A stretch of 64,000 bases of DNA from Branchiostoma lanceolatum (lineage: Eukaryota > Chordata > Leptocardii > Amphioxiformes > Branchiostomatidae): positions 21,803,193-21,867,192 of the forward strand of contig NC_089723.1 of NCBI RefSeq assembly GCF_035083965.1, written 5' to 3'. The notes beneath the pieces were generated by a model. That model was not told where the DNA came from. It saw nothing but the letters and a program-made list of their open reading frames with translations, and ran no database searches. Of the stretch, positions 60,021-64,000 are shown piece by piece. Made by a program: the position numbers and the translations under genes. Numbering within the stretch: the first letter of the stretch is position 1; the number at the start of each line of letters is the position of its first letter.

Positions 60021-60881
60021 CATTTGTGTACGGCACAATATATTCCGATTTTTGTGTCTTTGGTCCTGGACATACGTTGTCTTGTTGATATAGTCTTAAT
60101 CGCGAGTGTGTGAAATACCCATGGGAAACAAAGCTGCTGTGGTTACACAAATTGCTTGATTACACATGACATGCTTATGTAACCCCTGCGTCACAGATAC
60201 AGTGACAAACATTGGTCGATAAAATGCTCCTGTCTAAAGAATGTAGACTTAGAGTTTTACAAGTAGAAGCACCAACCGATGACCTGAACAATTACTGGTT
60301 TTAACACACATATCCCAAAATGAAATCACATTTCACCCTTGCATCATTACCATTCAACCTTTAGGACTTAGCATATATTTCGACGTGTCATCATTCATAT
60401 GTTACATCGTTTTCTAGAAAACTAGTTAAAGCAATATGCCTTGTTGAAATAATAATCATCATGTCGCCCCACAAAATCGTACTTCCTTGTTAACCCGATT
60501 CCACCCCACACCCTTCACCGACACTAGTCCTGCCTTTCTTGTTTTGGTTGACATTTAAATCTTAAATCATACTTTCGCATCGTAGATATTACTCTTATCA
60601 AAGACGAACTTGAAGGTCACACTTATCGCTCAACGATATCGCCGTGTAGCGGAAAGGGGGCCAAGAAGCTGTCAGTCCACCCACCTCCCACTGGCCATCA
60701 TGCTAGCGGCCCCCTCCACCTTGTCGTCCCGGTACTGCTCACCGGTACAGCCTGCACAGTACCAGTTGTCAGTACCTAGAGGCCCCTCGAAGCCAGCATT
60801 GCGGAATATTTCTGATGCTGCCCCCACGTCGTGAAACCTAGAGCAGAGAAACAAAGCCCCACAAACGACCAGACGAAACAT
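49181..60881 (-). CDS. GH10 endo-beta-1,4-xylanase-like protein with two CBM4/9-like modules, copy B
   Basis: Paralog of copy A with the same architecture. Exons 5'-3': 60881-60685, 59717-59566, 59172-59080, 58614-58490, 58023-57887, 57525-57374, 57005-56916, 54391-54217, 53497-53461, 53228-53076 (10a), 53019-52867 (10b), 52768-52713, 51990-51853, 51310-51139, 50800-50696, 50222-50007, 49426-49181. With one exon 10 the product is 747 aa, with both 798. Signal peptide 'MFRLVVCGALFLCSRFHDVGA'-like; CBM4/9-like modules about 22-189 and 190-374; GH10 barrel with acid/base Glu in '[11 protein letters not shown]' (E511) and nucleophile in '[11 protein letters not shown]' (E611), both intact. Phases match copy A at every junction; only exon 4 differs in length, by one codon. 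Odd points: tandemly duplicated exon 10, a GC donor after the exon ending at 51139, and a 2-kb foldback element in intron 7. Expected to be secreted and to act on beta-1,4-linked xylan-type polymers. Confidence 0.88.
50562..50601. repeat. Solo MITE-B right end in GH10-B intron 14
   Basis: 'gaatgtcatctttataatca' then 'aatcaacatggcctaa', matching the terminal sequence of MITE-B; no partner end nearby. Confidence 0.5.
52380..52518. repeat. Hairpin element in GH10-B intron 11
   Basis: Left arm 'aatctcaaggcagatctat', 'gtatcaaaaggtccaacca'; right arm 'ctggttggcccttttcata', 'agatctacttggagatta'. A half copy with the same words lies at about 19410-19500 in SKOR. Confidence 0.7.
52867..53019 (-). CDS. 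GH10-B exon 10b (duplicated exon, downstream copy)
   Basis: 153 nt, phase 0 to 0, 51 codons; begins '[17 protein letters not shown]' and ends 'KQNEPQE'. It encodes the first strand and helix of the barrel. Acceptor 'tgtcacag' and donor 'gtaagt' are both intact. It differs from exon 10a at 7 of 51 residues. Confidence 0.85.
53076..53228 (-). CDS. GH10-B exon 10a (duplicated exon, upstream copy)
   Basis: 153 nt, phase 0 to 0; begins 'IIQTKSHFAFGSAVNAW' and ends 'KQNEPQE'. Acceptor 'tgccacag' and donor 'gtaagc' are intact. Only 56 nt separate it from exon 10b. Copy A has a single exon at this place. Confidence 0.85.
53726..53809. mobile_element. MITE-E copy 2, very short
   Basis: 'aaagccccggttaacc' at the left and 'gtgtaaccggggctt' at the right, about 84 bp in all. 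Same termini as 25938-26265, so probably an internal deletion derivative. In GH10-B intron 8. Confidence 0.65.
54966..55018 (+). repeat. (TG)n/(TTTG)n simple repeat inside the foldback element
   Basis: 'gtgtgtctgtgtgtctgttt' continuing as 'gtttgtttgtctg' units, followed by 'cataactcaagaacctc', the same order as at 11901-12150. Confidence 0.8.
55347..55870 (+). repeat. 263-bp direct tandem repeat, two units
   Basis: 'tttagcatacaggtagctta' at 55351 recurs as 'cttagtatgcaggtagctta' at 55614. Each unit contains 'ttaatttgcatagctaatga', 'tctatatttgcag', 'cagataccaattatgcaaat' and ends near 'tataggactgtcaatat'. AT-rich and non-coding, inside the foldback element. Confidence 0.85.
58078..58262 (+). 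mobile_element. MITE-A copy 7 in GH10-B intron 4
   Basis: 'ctagacagcgatcgctgatc', 'ggatttgtgtgacccttgg', 'cgttctttacctatgaaatt', 'gttgagtgatctgtaaaat' follow the order of the family core. Confidence 0.65.
59959..60019 (+). repeat. (TG)n microsatellite in GH10-B intron 1
   Basis: About 30 TG units preceded by a 'tctctctc' tract; downstream 'gtgtctttggtcctggacat' resembles 18755-18775 and 55170-55190. Confidence 0.93.
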
Positions 60882-61321
60882 CGTCTGGACTGTGTCTCTC
60901 CACTGACAGCAGATACAGTATTGTTCAGTGTTGCGGCGTCGTGTGCATGAATTTTTAGAATAGCAATACTTATCGCATATCGCCTTAGCAAATATGCCCT
61001 TCTTGCCCTACATTAGCCCGGAATCCAGTTTTTGTTAGCTTTAGCCCGCTCCTAACGGTCGCTACCCCGCTCGTTGGCTTCCTCTCGTCTCCATAAAAGC
61101 TGTGGCAGCGTATTCATGTACATATAGATTTCACAGGCTTGATTTCCTTGAGCTTCGGTAAAGATTGTCTGTGCTTAGTAAGTAAGGATTTTGACTCTGC
61201 ACCAATTCTTTCAGTAAATTACGAATTTGTAGTAACCAGGTATACATAACGTTACAACCTTTATCTTAACTTTACAAAGGGTGTGAAGATCTTATCTTGG
61301 CTTATATCCGTAAGTTCTTTT

Positions 61322-61360
<39 letters not shown>

Positions 61361-61433
61361 CAGACATCTTCACTCATCAATCCTTGGAAGCAACAAGATC
61401 GGACACAAAAAAGGCAATTATTTCAAGTTCAAG
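60882..61433. other. Region between GH10 copies B and C
   Basis: Should contain the GH10-B promoter and the 3' flank of copy C; no core promoter element recognised. Contains the (TA)n run listed separately. Confidence 0.45.
61324..61355 (+). repeat. (TA)n microsatellite
   Basis: About 16 TA units between GH10-B and GH10-C. Confidence 0.95.
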
Positions 61434-61439
61434 TTTATT
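61434..61439 (-). promoter_or_regulatory. Polyadenylation signal AATAAA of GH10 copy C
   Basis: 'tttatt' on the plus strand, about 81 nt past the stop codon at 61520-61522. Confidence 0.72.
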
Positions 61440-61519
61440 GTCCGCATAGGAAGGAACATGTGTATTCCTCTGATTGTTACCATTGGCATGATGGTGCTCA
61501 ATCACGAAGAGACCACCCG

Positions 61520-63442
61520 TTATTCTTCAATGGTTATGTCAAGATCTACAACAAAGCTTCCTTCTTCTGGATGTAGGTAGAACGTCTTCGTGGCCACCAC
61601 CTGACCGTGGGACTTGACCTTGACCTCGTAGTTACCATGGAAACCACGGAAGATGAACTCCTTGCCTTCTGGCGTCACGATGCCGTCCGTGAGGGACAGG
61701 TTGGTGCGCCAGTCGTTGAAGACAAGCCGCTGCCAACGACGACCGGCCTCGTTGAGCTGCAGCGTAGAAGTTGCACATAAAGATGCCTTTGAGTTTGCAT
61801 TTCGTAAACACCAATTGCAATAAGCATGAAGACATGAAGACATTTGTTCAGAGCTGACCATATCAAGGATAAAAATTATAAGAATTCTTGTTTTCAAATC
61901 AGAGCCAAATGAAGAATGCTGTTCTTAGTACAAGTGTGACAACAGAGATGCACTGACTGCTAAGACAAATAAAGGATTACTTTGAAGTTGTCGCCATTCA
62001 CGAGTGCAGCTTCTGGTCTCCAATGAGACTGGTTCCAGAACCCCCAGATCAGGAGCCCCTCCACCGCTGGATGACTGAAGGCAGCCCGCATGGCGTCCTC
62101 GTAACCGTCTGCCTTCACAGATTGGTCGGGTTCGCTGAAATCCAGTTCAGTCACCCAGATTGGCAGCCCAGAAGAGGCAAGTAGATCCAGGCGGGTCTAA
62201 ACAAATAAGACTCGCGTATTTTGGTGTGGTAAGAAAGACCAAAAACTGCATAGTTTGACCAAAAAAATGACCAGATTATGCACGATGTACAAAATAAACG
62301 GGTAGATGTACTAAGCACCAAATATATAATACTAGCTCAGACAATAACACAATATAGTCATGTCTTCAAGAACCAAAGTTATCAACCAAGGATACTGTCT
62401 TAGAGCTATCCTAGAGTGGAACTAGGACTGGTAGGAGCATCCCTATTAGATAGCTTTAAAGGACGCTTACAGCCAGATGTGCAATTGATTATATGTGACA
62501 GGTCGTTCAGTGTAATATAACTAGCTGCCTCCACGCCGCGTGCCTACGAAGCTCTCTTCTATTACGCAGAAGGGGAATCTGGGATGTTTTGTTAGTCAGG
62601 TTCATGTTTGCTTGACTGTCTAAACATGTGAAGCATGTTATAATGAATGTTATGAAAGTAACTACTGCTTTTTGCTGTATACCTTGATAAGAACAGGGTC
62701 AGGACGAGTTCGGAAGTGACCTTGCACACCGATACCACCTACCGGCGCCCCATTGGCAAGGAACTCGGAGATCTGATCTGCATAAGCCTGTGTTGGAGAA
62801 AAACAATCAACAAATATGGCTTTGAATGTATCAAACCATACAATACAAATACAGATCGCTTGATTGCTTTCTGTTCATCATACTGTAAAGCTTTTGAGTT
62901 GAGTATGCGTCAGTAAAAATCAAAGCATTTGACATTTTCCCATTTGAATTCAGCATCATAATCATATAGCTATCATGTTCGAGCAGTATTGTTGTTCGCA
63001 TTCTAGTGGCACTTAGGTAAGCCAGTTGCCATGCTCTCTCTGTGGCAGTGTGTATTTTACGTGGGGTTTGCTATCCCTTTCCTTTAAACGTGTTCGATGC
63101 ATCACCTCATTTTACGTCCCTTCTGAAAGACGGGTGAAGTCCCATAGAGACGCACTTCCAACGATTCGAACCGGTGTCTACAAGTTATCGACAATTTAAA
63201 ACCAGGCGCTCAGCTGTGAGGCCACTACAAGTTGTACATCTCCATGCTAGAGCAGTACCAAGTTACACACCTGGGTCGACTGACCAGAGCTGATGACGTT
63301 GTAGTCGTTTAGGAAGAGTTTGACGTTTGGGTCCTTCTCCTTCGCCCAGTGGAACATGTCGTAACGGATCTGAGGACCTCCTGTCGTGTCCATGAAGTAG
63401 CTATGGTGCAGCATCTCGTTGTTCACATCCCAGTGAGCCAAC
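61520..63442 (-). CDS. GH10 endo-beta-1,4-xylanase-like protein, copy C (3' part only)
   Basis: Four terminal exons in 5'-3' order: 63442-63271, 62787-62683, 62196-61981, 61756-61520, corresponding to exons 13-16 of A and B and keeping the same phases. The first three have lengths identical to A and B (172, 105, 216 nt); the last is 9 nt shorter. Acid/base Glu lies in '[13 protein letters not shown]' and nucleophile Glu in 'WVTELDFSEPD', so the catalytic pair is intact. The second site 'GFWNQSHWRPEAALVNGD' has Asn where A and B have Asp ('FWDQAHW'). The C-terminus diverges to 'VVDLDITIEE' where A and B end 'NDIIVG'. No exon 12 is found between 63443 and 64000, so the gene continues beyond the window. 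Confidence 0.85.
62446..62575 (+). repeat. Dispersed repeat family F, copy 3
   Basis: Shares 'ttagatagcttta', 'cagccagatgtgcaa', 'ggtcgttcagtgtaatat', 'gccgcgtgcctacgaagct' with the copies at 1342 and 6280. In GH10-C intron 14. Confidence 0.55.
63010..63235 (-). mobile_element. tRNA-derived SINE in GH10-C intron 13
   Basis: On the minus strand: box A-like 'ggcctcacagctgagcgcct', box B 'ccggttcgaatcg', then 'tctttcagaagggacgtaaa' and 'cgaacacgtttaaag', words shared with the SINE at 2509. Confidence 0.62.
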
Positions 63443-64000
63443 CTAAGTGATTCGAAGAGAAAGAAGTGCCTTCTTTTTACAATCTTTATTGACACAATAA
63501 AAGTACAGCGTCTTAAGTCTACTACAATGACATCCAAACGTCGAATGGAGTTTAGATATCCAGTTAAAGAAACACCCAAAAACAGTTACTTAAGAGATTG
63601 GATATGATTTGGGAATTTTTCCAAAATGATATCCAGTTGCTTAAGCAACTGCTTTTTGGCATATACATTCAAACAGGCACGTGGATACAAATGAATTAGC
63701 GTACAAGTGTATGAATAAATCTACATGTTGACTTTAACGTCCCATCTACACTACTGGCTCTAAGATCTAAACATCCTGTGATGTATTTAGATATTTGTTT
63801 AAAGTAAGGAATATCTTCTACAATTTAATCAAAAATTTGATTTTAGGATGTAATGTACTAGATTTTTTTGAACAAGCGGAAAGGAACGTGTAAAGCTTTC
63901 AGCGTGTATCATAACGGTTACAACTTACTCGTACATCAAATCTAAAAGTTGGAACAATTTGATTGCATTGGAATAGTTTCGGTGTGTAATTAAAGATTTG
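63443..64000. other. GH10-C intron 12 (partial) with a hairpin element
   Basis: Intron sequence running to the window end. It contains the family H hairpin at 63576-63660 ('aaaaacagttacttaagag' ... 'ttgcttaagcaactgcttttt'). No exon is recognisable. Confidence 0.6.
63576..63660. repeat. Hairpin family H copy
   Basis: Near-palindrome of about 85 bp, closely related to the insertion in the LINE at 30254-30348 ('gatatgattt' ... 'aaaatgatatccagttg'). Confidence 0.72.

Noticed and set aside
63443..64000. Exon 12 of GH10 copy C
   Set aside because: No sequence matching the exon 12 product of A or B is present before the window end; only a hairpin element is seen.

Overview
The window is eukaryotic genomic DNA from an animal, most likely a cephalochordate (amphioxus, Branchiostoma). 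The basis is a SKOR (Fussel/Corl) transcriptional corepressor gene split by many introns, a tandem array of animal-type GH10 glycoside hydrolases with CBM4/9-like modules, an intronless GT10 fucosyltransferase, and introns packed with small terminal-inverted-repeat elements, tRNA-derived SINEs and a CR1/L2-like non-LTR retrotransposon. The species call is inference. The gene family calls rest on reading the exons directly.

Layout. 1-12.2 kb: no convincing gene; repeats only (SINE, several MITEs including an hAT-type element with an 8-bp target duplication, and a decayed 51-codon tandem repeat). 12.24-21.30 kb, plus strand: SKOR, nine coding exons in consistent phase, about 657 codons. 21.3-26.9 kb: intergenic repeats. 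26.94-42.42 kb, minus strand: GH10 copy A, 16 coding exons, 748 codons; its last intron holds a 6.8-kb dead LINE that itself sits inside a MITE and carries a smaller hairpin insertion. 44.05-45.41 kb, minus: single-exon alpha-1,3-fucosyltransferase-like gene. 49.1-60.9 kb, minus: GH10 copy B, with the same exon lengths and phases as A except a 3-nt difference in exon 4, but with exon 10 duplicated in tandem and a GC-AG intron. 61.4-63.4 kb, minus: the last four exons of GH10 copy C, whose 5' part lies beyond the window end.

How the genes relate. The three GH10 copies are head-to-tail paralogs encoding secreted enzymes (signal peptide, two CBM4/9-like modules, GH10 barrel with both catalytic glutamates, C-terminal beta domain) that probably cleave beta-1,4-xylan-type polysaccharides of ingested algae. 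The fucosyltransferase is a Golgi enzyme lying between copies A and B; no functional link is visible. SKOR is a developmental regulator and unrelated to the array.

The most interesting signals are the duplicated, possibly mutually exclusive GH10 exon 10 in copy B, the patchwork of near-identical and diverged exons between paralogs, the multi-layer transposon nest in copy A, and several non-autonomous element families whose ends and target duplications can be read directly.
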